Assembly: GCA_963611165.1 (NCBI GenBank)
Contig: CAVDQG010000007.1
Location: 1 to 64,000 of the forward strand
Length of the DNA stretch: 64,000 nucleotides
Reading direction: 5' to 3'
Source of the DNA: SIG603 sp963611165
GTDB taxonomy: Bacteria; Bacillota; Clostridia; Oscillospirales; Acutalibacteraceae
Shown in pieces: positions 42,590-52,005 of this stretch. The position numbers and the translations under genes were made by a program. Below the pieces are notes generated by a model. That model was not told the origin of the DNA. It saw nothing but the letters and a program-made list of their open reading frames with translations, and made no database searches. Each line of letters opens with the position of its first letter. The first letter of the stretch is position 1.

Positions 42590-43504
42590 ATGGCGTTTAA
42601 CTACAATAAGCTTGACGACCTTTGCTTGAGCAAGGGAATCGAGCTTAAAAAGGACGAGATTTTATCCAAATATACCGGTTTCAGAACGGGCGGCCCCGCT
42701 GACAGAATGGTTATAGCAAAATCCGAAGACGAGCTGAAAGTACTTTTGAAGCTGATAAACGAGTCGGAATATAATTATTTTATTCTCGGCAGAGGCTCGG
42801 ATATGCTTGCACTTGACGAGGGCTACCGTGGAATTGTTGTTAGGCTTGACGGCGAATTCAGTAAAATAAGCCTTTTGGAGGACGGTTTGACCGTAGAGTG
42901 CGGCGCAGGAGCATCGCTTGCTTCGCTTTGCATTTTTGCAAGGGACAACTGCCTCTCGGGACTTGAGTTTGCTTGGGGTATTCCCGGTTCTTGCGGCGGT
43001 GCTGTCTATATGAACGCCGGCGCTTACGGCGGAGAGATCAAGGATGTTGCCGTAAAATGCGAGTATCTGACAAAGAAAGGCGAAAAGGGCGAATTCTCTC
43101 TTGACGAGATGAAGCTTACCTATCGTCACAGCGTTTTTTCTGACTCGGATATGATTATCACGAAGGCATACTTTAAGCTGAAATCTGCCGACAAAGCCGA
43201 GATAGTCGCTAAAATGGACGAGCTTATCGGAAAAAGAAAGGCTAAGCAGCCGCTTGAATATCCGAGTGCCGGCTCGACCTTTAAAAGACCTGAGGGTTAC
43301 TTTGCGGCGGCGCTTATCGAGGAGTGCGGACTCAAGGGCGAAAGCGTGGGCGGTGCCGAGGTAAGTGAGAAGCATTCGGGATTTATCATTAACAAAAACA
43401 ATGCGACCGCAGAGGATGTTCTGAAGCTTATCGAAAAGGTCAAGACTGTCGTCCTAAATGAAAAGGGCGTAGAGCTTGAGTGTGAGGTTAGGATACTGAA
43501 ATAA
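42590..43504 (+). CDS. murB: UDP-N-acetylenolpyruvoylglucosamine reductase MurB
   Basis: 304-residue FAD enzyme reducing the MurA product to UDP-MurNAc with NADPH. FAD-binding stretches FRTGGPADRM and LGRGSDMLALDEG are present, then the GIPGSCGGAVYMNAGAYGGE block. GSTFKRPEG contains the catalytic Ser, and the family Glu lies near the C-terminus. Lacks the type I loop, so type II as in other Firmicutes. Confidence 0.96.
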   Translation: MAFNYNKLDDLCLSKGIELKKDEILSKYTGFRTGGPADRMVIAKSEDELKVLLKLINESEYNYFILGRGSDMLALDEGYRGIVVRLDGEFSKISLLEDGLTVECGAGASLASLCIFARDNCLSGLEFAWGIPGSCGGAVYMNAGAYGGEIKDVAVKCEYLTKKGEKGEFSLDEMKLTYRHSVFSDSDMIITKAYFKLKSADKAEIVAKMDELIGKRKAKQPLEYPSAGSTFKRPEGYFAAALIEECGLKGESVGGAEVSEKHSGFIINKNNATAEDVLKLIEKVKTVVLNEKGVELECEVRILK

Positions 43505-43514
43505 GGAGTGGCAC

Positions 43515-44372
43515 ATGAATTTTGTAATTGTAACAGGACTTTCGGGAGCGGGAAAATCGAGAGCGATTGACGCTATGGAGGATATCGGCTTTTACTGTGT
43601 TGATAACCTGCCGCCTATGCTCATTCCCGTTTTCTATGATATGTACACGAAATCCGAGGGGATGCCGCCAAAGGTAGCCGTTGTGTGCGACACAAGAGGC
43701 GGAGAGTTTTTCAAGTCGTTTTTTGATGCAATCGAGACACTTAAGCAGCAGGGAAGAGAATATAAAATTCTGTTTCTTGACTGCGCAGACGATATTCTTG
43801 TGCGAAGATATCAGGAGACGAGAAGAAAGCATCCCTTTGCCGACAGCTTCAACGGCTCACTCGAAAAGGCTGTAAAGCTTGAAAGAGAAATGCTCCATCC
43901 CGTAAGGGAGAGGTCAGATTATATCATTGATACCTCGAATCTTCGTCCCCAGTACATGAAGGAGCAAATCACCAGGATGTTCATGCAGTCGGGTGAGAAC
44001 AGTCTTTATGTGCACTGCATGAGTTTCGGCTTTAAGAACGGACTTCCGGGTGAGGCGGATCTTGTTTTTGATGTGAGATGTCTACCGAATCCGTTCTATA
44101 TTGACGAGCTCAGAAATCAGACGGGACTTGATAAGCCTGTTTACGATTACGTTATGGGTCAGCCTGAGGCGGAGGAATTCAGAAACAAAATCATCGATAT
44201 GGTGGATTTTCTTCTCCCGCTTTATATCAAAGAGGGCAAAAGCCAGCTTGTCATTGCGATAGGCTGTACGGGCGGACATCACCGCTCGGTTGCGTTTGCC
44301 GAATATGTTTACAAGCATCTTATTGAAAAGAAAATCAAGTCAACGGTTACTCACCGTGATATTTTAAAGTAA
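43515..44372 (+). CDS. rapZ: RNase adapter / nucleotide-binding protein RapZ (YvcJ)
   Basis: 285 residues. Walker A GLSGAGKS at residues 8-15 and the family motif GFYCVDNLPP follow at once. The C-terminal CTGGHHRSVA motif marks the ligand-binding domain. In E. coli RapZ controls glucosamine-6-phosphate synthesis through sRNA decay; in Bacillus YvcJ influences competence. Eleven bases after murB and 17 before whiA. The usual yvcK gene between rapZ and whiA is absent. Confidence 0.95.
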   Translation: MNFVIVTGLSGAGKSRAIDAMEDIGFYCVDNLPPMLIPVFYDMYTKSEGMPPKVAVVCDTRGGEFFKSFFDAIETLKQQGREYKILFLDCADDILVRRYQETRRKHPFADSFNGSLEKAVKLEREMLHPVRERSDYIIDTSNLRPQYMKEQITRMFMQSGENSLYVHCMSFGFKNGLPGEADLVFDVRCLPNPFYIDELRNQTGLDKPVYDYVMGQPEAEEFRNKIIDMVDFLLPLYIKEGKSQLVIAIGCTGGHHRSVAFAEYVYKHLIEKKIKSTVTHRDILK

Positions 44373-44389
44373 AACAAGGAGACAGCGGT

Positions 44390-45346
44390 ATGTCATTTTC
44401 GTCCGATACAAAAAACGAGCTTTGCCGAATACAAAATAAGCGTGAGGCGGACTTTGTTGCAGAAGGATATGGTATGCTGCTGTTTTCTAAGCTTCTGACA
44501 AGTGACCGCACGGCGATTAAAATCGAGAACAGCAATGTCGCAAGGCTTTTGGCGGAGTACTGTGCCGCCCTTGCGGGCGTTATTCCCGAGGTGCAGGTGA
44601 AGATGAGCGCATCGGGAACAAGCACAGAGCAAAGACAGAACAAGTGCATTTTCAGCTTGAGCAGCGATTTCCAAAAGAAACAGCTGACGGACGCTTTCGG
44701 TATGAGCGATGGCAAACTTTTCTTGAGTGAAACTATAATCAAGGGCTCAGAGGCGGCTTTTTTGAGAGGCGTTTTTCTTATTGCGGGAGTTGTCACCGAC
44801 CCAAACCGTGACTATCACCTCGAGATTACCGTTTATTCCGAGAGGCTTGCACATGAGCTGAGCAATTTTATCTGTTCGCTCGGCTTGGAAATTCAGTCGG
44901 GAGTTCTCGAGAAGAACGGCTCAAAAAACGCATATATCGTTTATATCAAGGATTCGGGAGGAATAGAAGATTTCCTCACGTTTATCGGTGCGTCCGGTGC
45001 AAGCATGGAATTCATGCAGATTAAGATGTACAAGGAAGCAAAGAACGACATCAACCGCAAGGCAAATTTCGAGACTGCCAATATGGACAGAACCTATTCG
45101 GCGTCGGCTAAGCAAACCCTTGCCATTGCCGTCATAAACGATACAATTGGCTTTGACGAATTGACAGATGAGCTCAGAGCGGTGTGCGAAATGAGACTCA
45201 ATAACCCCGATATGACGCTCAAGCAGATGAGCGAAAAACTCGGCATCAGCCGCTCGGGAGTTAATCACCGATTCCAGAGAATTATCAAGATTGCCGAGGA
45301 ATGCACGGGCGGTAAAAAGATAGACGAGCTTATCAAAAGGTTTTGA
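44390..45346 (+). CDS. whiA: Sporulation/cell-division regulator WhiA
   Basis: 318 residues: two degenerate LAGLIDADG homing-endonuclease-like domains in the first ~200 residues (for example FLRGVFLIAGVVTDP), then a helix-turn-helix domain (MTLKQMSEKLGISRSGVNHRFQRI). The last is the conserved DNA-binding signature of the family. Associated with cell division and chromosome handling in Firmicutes and Actinobacteria. Confidence 0.95.
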   Translation: MSFSSDTKNELCRIQNKREADFVAEGYGMLLFSKLLTSDRTAIKIENSNVARLLAEYCAALAGVIPEVQVKMSASGTSTEQRQNKCIFSLSSDFQKKQLTDAFGMSDGKLFLSETIIKGSEAAFLRGVFLIAGVVTDPNRDYHLEITVYSERLAHELSNFICSLGLEIQSGVLEKNGSKNAYIVYIKDSGGIEDFLTFIGASGASMEFMQIKMYKEAKNDINRKANFETANMDRTYSASAKQTLAIAVINDTIGFDELTDELRAVCEMRLNNPDMTLKQMSEKLGISRSGVNHRFQRIIKIAEECTGGKKIDELIKRF

Positions 45347-45363
45347 ACCGAAAGGAAAAGAAA

Positions 45364-45864
45364 TTGAGAGAATCACTGGATGCACGCCAGAAGGCTATAT
45401 TCTGGGGTATAATGGGCGGACTTGTGCTTTTTATAGCACTTGTTGTTTTTTTGATTGTGAGAACACTTAACCCTGCCGCAAATCAGGGTACTATGTATAT
45501 AACTTCGTCCAATAAAACGATAGAGCCTGTTTCCAATGTTCTTCAGACAACGACGAAGGGCGTTGAAACTTCGTTCAGGGCACTGAAGCTTGAGGATATC
45601 GCCGACACGCTCCCGACGGTCGAGTATGACGGTGAGGATATCACGGTCGGTTTCAGCGATGACGACACGCTCGAAAATTTCAGCTTCTCGATGTATGATG
45701 AAGATCTGAACGAAATTTATTCGAGAGAGGAAAAATTTGTGTTTCCCGATGAAGCCGGCACTTATATAGTAAAAACGGAATTCAGCTGGGGATACACCGA
45801 GAAAAATTCGATTCTTACGGAAAATTACTACAAGGTACATTTCTCCGAGGAATCACTTAAATAA
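45364..45864 (+). CDS. Single-pass membrane-anchored hypothetical protein
   Basis: 166 residues if started at TTG 45364 after AAAGGAAAAG. An alternative TTG at 45343 overlaps the whiA stop and would add seven residues. One N-terminal membrane helix (AIFWGIMGGLVLFIALVVFL) is followed by an outward ~130-residue domain with an acidic, beta-rich look (DDDTLENFSFSMYDEDLNEI). No catalytic motif seen. It might be an extracytoplasmic immunoglobulin-like domain; function unknown. Confidence 0.75.
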   Translation: MRESLDARQKAIFWGIMGGLVLFIALVVFLIVRTLNPAANQGTMYITSSNKTIEPVSNVLQTTTKGVETSFRALKLEDIADTLPTVEYDGEDITVGFSDDDTLENFSFSMYDEDLNEIYSREEKFVFPDEAGTYIVKTEFSWGYTEKNSILTENYYKVHFSEESLK

Positions 45865-45893
45865 GGAATAATATGTAAGGTAGGATAAGATAA

Positions 45894-46802
45894 ATGGAAG
45901 TTGCGCTGATAATTTTAAAGCAGATAATTGTTATGTTCCTGATTATGGGAATGGGATTTTTACTTTTCAGAAAGGGACTGATAACAAAGGAAGGTTCTAA
46001 AACCTTGGCAAATCTTCTAATTTATATTATTCTGCCGTGCGTTATCATAAACGGATTCATAACCGAAAGAACAGCGGAGAAAATCACAGAGCTCGGAGTG
46101 AGCGCACTTATGGCGGCGGCTTTTTTGGCGGTTGCGTGCATTATTTCAAGGCTTGTGTTCAAAAAGTATCCGATAGATAATTTCTCGTCGGCTTTTTCGA
46201 ATCCCGGATTTTTCGGAATTCCGCTTATCGTTGCCGCATATTCAAGCGAGGCGGTTTTCTTCATTACGGCATTTATCGCTTTCTTGAATGTTATGCAGTG
46301 GACATACGGAGCGGCAATTCTTAAGGAAGAGAAGATTAAGATAAATTTTAAGACGATATTCACTTCGCCTTTTATCATAGGACTTATTATCGGTTTAATC
46401 ATTTTCTTCACGGGAGTGCCGATTCCCACGGTTGTGAAGAGCACAATTTCAGCCGCAACCAACGCAAATACCTTTGTTGCTATGCTCGTTCTCGGAACAT
46501 ATCTTGCTCAGGCGGACATGAAGGAGGTTTTCCTCTCACCGAGACTTTACGGCGTCAGCTTTTTGAGACTTGTTCTGATTCCTGCCGTGTGCATGCTTGT
46601 CGGCTTTGTTATTCCCGATAAATTCACGGAGCTTTTCACCTGCGTCATGATCGCCTGTGCGTGCCCTGTCGGTTCGAACGTTGCGGTTTACGCTCAGCTT
46701 TACAACAAGGATTACACCTATGCAGTCTCGGCGGTCACACTTTCCACAATTTTCTCGGTTGTGACTATTCCGCTTATGCTTATGGCTGTAAGCTTATTCT
46801 GA
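45894..46802 (+). CDS. AEC-family (auxin efflux carrier-like) transporter
   Basis: 302 residues with ten hydrophobic helices in the AEC/BASS-like fold. Typical segments are GMGFLLFRKGLITKEGSKTLANL at the N-terminus, SNPGFFGIPL in helix 4 and CPVGSNVAVYAQLY near helix 9. Bacterial members carry malate, malonate or other organic acids; the substrate is not clear. No ribosome site is very strong. Confidence 0.9.
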   Translation: MEVALIILKQIIVMFLIMGMGFLLFRKGLITKEGSKTLANLLIYIILPCVIINGFITERTAEKITELGVSALMAAAFLAVACIISRLVFKKYPIDNFSSAFSNPGFFGIPLIVAAYSSEAVFFITAFIAFLNVMQWTYGAAILKEEKIKINFKTIFTSPFIIGLIIGLIIFFTGVPIPTVVKSTISAATNANTFVAMLVLGTYLAQADMKEVFLSPRLYGVSFLRLVLIPAVCMLVGFVIPDKFTELFTCVMIACACPVGSNVAVYAQLYNKDYTYAVSAVTLSTIFSVVTIPLMLMAVSLF

Positions 46803-46856
46803 TATTTAAAATATTTTAATATTTTGCGACTTGTATTTTGAAAGGAGATACTGTTT

Positions 46857-49800
46857 ATGTCTGACGGCTTTGTACATCTTCATGTTCACACGGAATATTC
46901 TCTCCTTGACGGAGCGTGCCGAATCGAGAAACTTCTCGACAAGGCAAAAGAGCTTCAGATGAAAGCGGTTGCAATAACGGATCACGGCGTCATGTGGGGC
47001 GCCGTGAACTTTTATAAGGCGGCAAAGGAGCGAGGAATAAAGCCGATTATCGGCTGTGAGGTCTATGTTGCTCAGAGGACGAGGTTTGACCGTATCCATG
47101 CACTGGACGGCTCTTCGAGACACCTCGTTCTGCTGTGTAAAAATGAGACGGGCTACAAAAATCTCATTGCTATGGTATCAAAGTCCTTTACGGAGGGCTT
47201 TTACAACAACCCCCGTGTGGATTTGGATTTGCTTAGTGAGCATCACGAGGGACTTATTGCGCTGTCTGCCTGTTTGGCGGGAGAAATTCCCAGAGCGTTA
47301 AACGCAGGGGATTACGAGGCGGCTAAAAATGCGGCTCTTCGTTACAATGATATTTTCGGACAGGGTAATTTTTACCTTGAGCTTCAAGACCACGGACTTA
47401 AGGAACAGAAATATATTAATCCGCAGATAATCAGACTTTCCCGTGAAACAGGCATACCGACAGTTCTCACGAACGACTGCCATTATGTCGAGCGTGAGGA
47501 CGAGATGATGCACAGGGTTCTTCTTTGCATTCAGACGAGAAGAACGCTTGAGGACGAGGATATTCTTGATTTCGGCTCGAAGGAATTTTATTTCAAGTCT
47601 GAGGATGAAATGAGGGCGCTTTTCCCGAATTACTCCGAGGCGGCAGACAATACGGTGAAAATTGCCGAGAAATGTAATTTTGAATTTGAATTCGGAAAGA
47701 CAAAACTTCCCGCATTCACCACGCCTGACGGTTCTGATAATAAAGATTATTTTGTCAGAATGTGCCGTGAGGGCATGAAAAAGCATTATGGCGAGAATCC
47801 CGATAAAAGCGTTGTCGAAAGACTTGAGTACGAGATAAATATGATAGACAGGATGGGATATATCAACTACTATCTCATCGTGCATGACTTTATCCGTTAT
47901 GCAAAAAGCGTGGGTATTCCCGTCGGCCCAGGACGAGGCTCGGGAGTCGGAAGCCTTGCGGCTTACTGCATAGGAATTACGGCGGTGGATCCGCTAAAGT
48001 ATGACTTGATTTTCGAGAGATTCTTAAATCCCGAGAGAGTAAGCATGCCGGACTTCGATATAGACTTTGCGGACGACCGCAGACAGGAGATTATCGACTA
48101 CGTTGTGAGAAAATACGGCAGTGACCATGTCGCCCAGATAGTGACTTTCGGAACTATGGCGGCAAGGCTTGCCGTGCGTGATGTCGGAAGGGCGATGGCT
48201 TTGCCGTATAATCTTTGTGATGCGGTAGCCAAGATGATACCTACTGAAATTGGCATGACGATTGAAAAGGCTTTGAAATCAAATCCTGAGCTCAAAAAAA
48301 GATACGAGAGCGATTCCTCCGTCAGAGCGCTTATCGATATGGCTAAAAAGGTGGAGGGAATGCCAAGGCACACCTCGACCCACGCAGCCGGAGTTGTCAT
48401 CACGGACAAGCCTGTTATGGAGTATGTACCGCTTGCGAAGAACGATGAGGCTGTTGTCACGCAGTACACCATGACGGGAATTGAGGAACTGGGACTTCTC
48501 AAAATGGACTTTTTGGGTCTGAGAAACCTTTCGGTTATCGACAATGCCGTAAAATTGATCCGTGAGAAAAACGAAAGCTTTGATATAAATAATATTCCCG
48601 AAGATTCCAAAGAGGTTTTCGATATGCTCTGTGCGGGAAAGACGGAGGGCGTCTTTCAGTTTGAGTCGGCGGGCATGAGAAGAACCACAATGCGTGCGAA
48701 TCCGAGGAGCATAGAGGATCTCATTGCGATTATTTCGCTTTATCGCCCCGGTCCCATGCAGTTTATAGATATGTATGTGCAGAACAGGCACGACCCGAGC
48801 AAAATCCGCTATCGCCACCCGAGACTTGAGAAGATTCTCGGAGTAACCTACGGCTGTATCATTTATCAGGAACAGGTTATGACGATATTCAGGGAGCTTG
48901 CAGGCTATTCTCTCGGAAGAGCAGACGTTGTGCGCCGTGCCATGTCCAAGAAAAAAGCGGCTGTTCTCGAGAAAGAAAAAGAGGTTTTTATTAACGGTCT
49001 TCTTGATGAAAACGGAAATGTAATTATCGAGGGATGCGTCCGCCGAGGCGTAGACAAGGAGACAGCCGAAACGATTTTCTCCGAAATCGAAAGCTTTGCT
49101 TCTTATGCGTTCAATAAATCCCATGCGGCGGCTTATGCAACTCTTGCGTACCAAACGGCTTACCTCAGAAGATTCTATCCACAGGAATATTTTTCTTCGC
49201 TTATGTCAAGCGTTCTGGGGAATACACCCAAGCTTCAGGAATATATCGATGAATGTCAAAGCCTTGGAATCAAGATACTTCCGCCGCATGTGAATTATTC
49301 GGGTGCGGGCTTTACTCCGCATGAGGGAAATATCAGATACGGACTTTTGGCTGTCAAAAACTTAGGACGAGGACTTATCTCACGGCTTCAAAGCGAACGG
49401 GAGTTGAACGGTAAATTCAAAACCTTCTACGAGTTCTGCTCACGCATGAGCGAGAAAGACATTAACCGCCGTGCGATTGAAAGTCTTATCAAAGCGGGTG
49501 CGCTTGACCGCTTAGGCTCAAACCGCCGTGAAATGATGATGGCGCTTCCGATGATTATGGATTCGCTCGAAAACGACAGAAAAAATAACATTGAAGGTCA
49601 GCTGGGATTTTTCGGCACGGATGATTTCGAGAAAGAAATGAGAATAGACCCCAAGCCCGAATATTCCGAGAGGGAGCTTCTTGCGATGGAGCATGAAATC
49701 ACGGGAATGTACATCAGCGGTCATCCCATGGAGCAGTTCCGTCAGGCTTTTGAAACGGGATATGCCGCCAGAACGGACAGAATTATCTCGTCTGCAAAGG

Positions 49801-50411
49801 GCGAGAGCAGTTACTATCGCGACGGTCAGAGTGTCAGAATTATCGGCATTATCGAATCGGTCAAAAAGAAGATGACGAAATCGAACACGACCATGGCTTT
49901 TGTTACGGCGGAAGATATGTATTCGAGCATAGAAATTCTTGTGTTCCCGAATGTTTTTGAAACATCGCAAAATGCGATGCGAGAGGGAGACACGGCAGAA
50001 TTCAGCGGAAGACTCAGCTTCACCGAGGAACAGGAGCCTAAGCTTGTTGCCGACGGCGTGAGAAGAGTTTCTTCGATGTCGGATATTGATTTGTCACGGT
50101 TTAAAAACAAAAATAGCCGTTCTTCTTACGAAGTCAGGCAAAGTGAAAGCCGACAAGCTCCGATTCAGAGCAAAAAAACGGTATCAAACCCGGGACTTTA
50201 TCTGCGAATCAAAAACAATGAATGCCGTGAGTACGAAAAAGCCCTGCAATATATTGATATATTTGACGGAAGAACGGATGTCTACATTTATTTTACGGAC
50301 AGCAGAAAAATTGTCCGTGCGCCCGCAAGATACAGGGTGGATGTCAATAATGTTTTGATAAGAGAATTAAAAAAGCTTCTCGGAGACAATAATGTTGCTC
50401 TAAAAGAATAA
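46857..50411 (+). CDS. dnaE: DNA polymerase III alpha subunit DnaE
   Basis: 1184 residues, the DnaE (not PolC) type. The PHP domain opens at HLHVHTEYSLLDGA (near residue 8). The Pol III catalytic aspartates lie in PDFDIDFAD around 398-406. The helix-hairpin-helix region follows, then an OB-fold (VRIIGIIESVKKKMTKSNTTMAFVTAED). The ribosome site is GAAAGGAGATA. In Clostridia DnaE usually works beside PolC, extending primers or doing error-prone synthesis. Confidence 0.97.
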   Translation: MSDGFVHLHVHTEYSLLDGACRIEKLLDKAKELQMKAVAITDHGVMWGAVNFYKAAKERGIKPIIGCEVYVAQRTRFDRIHALDGSSRHLVLLCKNETGYKNLIAMVSKSFTEGFYNNPRVDLDLLSEHHEGLIALSACLAGEIPRALNAGDYEAAKNAALRYNDIFGQGNFYLELQDHGLKEQKYINPQIIRLSRETGIPTVLTNDCHYVEREDEMMHRVLLCIQTRRTLEDEDILDFGSKEFYFKSEDEMRALFPNYSEAADNTVKIAEKCNFEFEFGKTKLPAFTTPDGSDNKDYFVRMCREGMKKHYGENPDKSVVERLEYEINMIDRMGYINYYLIVHDFIRYAKSVGIPVGPGRGSGVGSLAAYCIGITAVDPLKYDLIFERFLNPERVSMPDFDIDFADDRRQEIIDYVVRKYGSDHVAQIVTFGTMAARLAVRDVGRAMALPYNLCDAVAKMIPTEIGMTIEKALKSNPELKKRYESDSSVRALIDMAKKVEGMPRHTSTHAAGVVITDKPVMEYVPLAKNDEAVVTQYTMTGIEELGLLKMDFLGLRNLSVIDNAVKLIREKNESFDINNIPEDSKEVFDMLCAGKTEGVFQFESAGMRRTTMRANPRSIEDLIAIISLYRPGPMQFIDMYVQNRHDPSKIRYRHPRLEKILGVTYGCIIYQEQVMTIFRELAGYSLGRADVVRRAMSKKKAAVLEKEKEVFINGLLDENGNVIIEGCVRRGVDKETAETIFSEIESFASYAFNKSHAAAYATLAYQTAYLRRFYPQEYFSSLMSSVLGNTPKLQEYIDECQSLGIKILPPHVNYSGAGFTPHEGNIRYGLLAVKNLGRGLISRLQSERELNGKFKTFYEFCSRMSEKDINRRAIESLIKAGALDRLGSNRREMMMALPMIMDSLENDRKNNIEGQLGFFGTDDFEKEMRIDPKPEYSERELLAMEHEITGMYISGHPMEQFRQAFETGYAARTDRIISSAKGESSYYRDGQSVRIIGIIESVKKKMTKSNTTMAFVTAEDMYSSIEILVFPNVFETSQNAMREGDTAEFSGRLSFTEEQEPKLVADGVRRVSSMSDIDLSRFKNKNSRSSYEVRQSESRQAPIQSKKTVSNPGLYLRIKNNECREYEKALQYIDIFDGRTDVYIYFTDSRKIVRAPARYRVDVNNVLIRELKKLLGDNNVALKE

Positions 50412-50503
50412 AAAACAAAAAATGTATCCATTTATCAAATTGATTGAAAAGTTTTAAAAAAATTGTATAATTTGTCGGATTTCAAATGCTTTTGCATTTT
50501 GTC

Positions 50504-50532
50504 TTGAAATTGTATTCAATTTTGAATATAAT
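50504..50532 (+). promoter_or_regulatory. Promoter of pfkA
   Basis: TTGAAA (50504-50509), 17-base spacer, TATAAT (50527-50532). Confidence 0.75.
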
Positions 50533-50616
50533 CATAGTGTAAATGTCTTCCGTCCGATTGGCGGCGGAATTGATGATGTTTGATGTTTATTAAATCTTAT
50601 TCTGGGAGGAATAATA

Positions 50617-51591
50617 ATGTGTGCTAAAAGAATAGCAGTTCTCACAAGTGGCGGAGATGCTCCGGGCATGAACGCAGCGGTTCGTGCGGTTACAAGAACA
50701 GCTATAAACGAAGGATATGAGGTTTTAGGTGTAGTCAGAGGATACAACGGTCTTCTTCATGATGATCTTATCCCGCTTACACTCAGAAGTGTTTCCGATA
50801 AGATTCAGCTCGGCGGAACATTCCTTTTCTCCGCAAGAAGCCCTGAGTTTGCGGCTCCTGACGGATCCGGCTTCAGAAAGGCTGCCGAGACCTGCAGAAA
50901 GCATGACATAGTCGGTCTTGTCGTTATCGGCGGTGACGGTTCTTTCCGCGGTGCAAGAGCACTTTGCCGTGAGGGAATCCCCACAATCGGAATCACAGGT
51001 ACTATCGACAACGATATTACTTCTTCCGATCACACAATCGGCTACGACACAGCTATGAACACAGCTATTCAGCTTATCGATAAGCTCAGAGATACAACAG
51101 AGTCTCACGACCGTTGCTCCGTTGTTGAGGTTATGGGCAGAAATTGCGGTGATATCGCTCTTAACGTCGGTATTGCGGCAGGTGCAATCGTAACTCTCGT
51201 TCCCGAGGTTCCGTTTGATATGCAGAAAGATGTTATCGACAGAATCAAGGCTGCACAGAAGACGGGCAAGAAGCACTTCATCGTTGTTGTTGCTGAGGGC
51301 GTCGGTCACACAGACGATATCGCAAAGCTCATCGAGAAAGAGACAGGAATTGAGTCAAGAGCTACAATTCTCGGTCACGTTCAGCGTGGCGGTTCTCCGA
51401 CAGTTCGAGACAGAGTTCTCGGCTCAAAGTGCGGCTACTATGCTGTTAAGCTTCTCGACGAGGGCAAGAGCAACCGTGTTGTTGTCATCAGAGACGATAA
51501 GGTTGTCGACTTCGACATCACAGAGGCTCTCGATATGCCGAGAACCTTTGATAAGGAGCTCTACGAGGCTGCAAAGGTACTTTCCAACTAA
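50617..51591 (+). CDS. pfkA: ATP-dependent 6-phosphofructokinase
   Basis: 324 residues, standard bacterial PfkA length. The ATP-type signature GGDGS and GTIDNDI (both with Gly) are present, as are SGGDAPGMNAAVRA, MGRNCGDIA and GHVQRGGSPT for fructose-6-phosphate. The effector-site residues typical of PEP-inhibited PfkA appear in the N-terminal half. TGGGAGGAA precedes ATG. Codon use is highly biased, fitting the central glycolytic enzyme. Confidence 0.97.
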   Translation: MCAKRIAVLTSGGDAPGMNAAVRAVTRTAINEGYEVLGVVRGYNGLLHDDLIPLTLRSVSDKIQLGGTFLFSARSPEFAAPDGSGFRKAAETCRKHDIVGLVVIGGDGSFRGARALCREGIPTIGITGTIDNDITSSDHTIGYDTAMNTAIQLIDKLRDTTESHDRCSVVEVMGRNCGDIALNVGIAAGAIVTLVPEVPFDMQKDVIDRIKAAQKTGKKHFIVVVAEGVGHTDDIAKLIEKETGIESRATILGHVQRGGSPTVRDRVLGSKCGYYAVKLLDEGKSNRVVVIRDDKVVDFDITEALDMPRTFDKELYEAAKVLSN

Positions 51592-51600
51592 GAGAATATT

Positions 51601-51635
51601 TCGGGCAAACGGCAAGAACGCTTGCCCGATTTTTT
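51601..51635 (+). terminator. Terminator after pfkA
   Basis: TCGGGCAA (51601-51608) pairs with TTGCCCGA (51622-51629), then TTTTTT. Confidence 0.9.
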
Positions 51636-51674
51636 CGCAAATGAATTAGTTTTTGCTAACCGATAAATTTTTTC

Positions 51675-51703
51675 TTGACAACAAGGCTCTGCTTTAGTAT
51701 AAT
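51675..51703 (+). promoter_or_regulatory. Promoter of rpsU
   Basis: Consensus TTGACA (51675-51680), 17-base spacer, TATAAT (51698-51703). Confidence 0.88.
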
Positions 51704-51761
51704 ACTAACGTTATGAAATAACAAAATTACCCATGGCTATTGCCGGATGGGAGGGATATAA

Positions 51762-51938
51762 ATGGCAGAGATCAGATTAAAAGAGAATGAGACTCTTGAC
51801 AGCGCTCTCAGACGCTTCAAGAAGCAGTGTGCTCGCGCTGGCGTTATCGCTGAGGTTCGTAAGAGAGAAGCTTACGAGAAGCCTTCTGTTAAGCGTAAGA
51901 AGAAGTCAGAAGCAGCTCGCAAGAGAAAGTATAAGTAA
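51762..51938 (+). CDS. rpsU: 30S ribosomal protein S21
   Basis: 58 residues, too short for many ORF searches. It starts MAEIRLKENETLDSALRRFK, the S21 signature. The C-terminal half is basic (VKRKKKSEAARKRKYK). GGGAGGG lies 7 bases before ATG. Own promoter and terminator. It helps mRNA binding at the small subunit. Confidence 0.97.
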   Translation: MAEIRLKENETLDSALRRFKKQCARAGVIAEVRKREAYEKPSVKRKKKSEAARKRKYK

Positions 51939-51960
51939 TTGAAAAATACTTAAAGCATGA

Positions 51961-51986
51961 AAAGCGGGCTTTTGCCCGCTTTTTTG
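51961..51986 (+). terminator. Terminator after rpsU
   Basis: AAAGCGGGC, loop TTTT, GCCCGCTTT, then TTTTG. Confidence 0.92.
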
Positions 51987-52005
51987 TTTTTACAATGAGG
52001 TTAAC

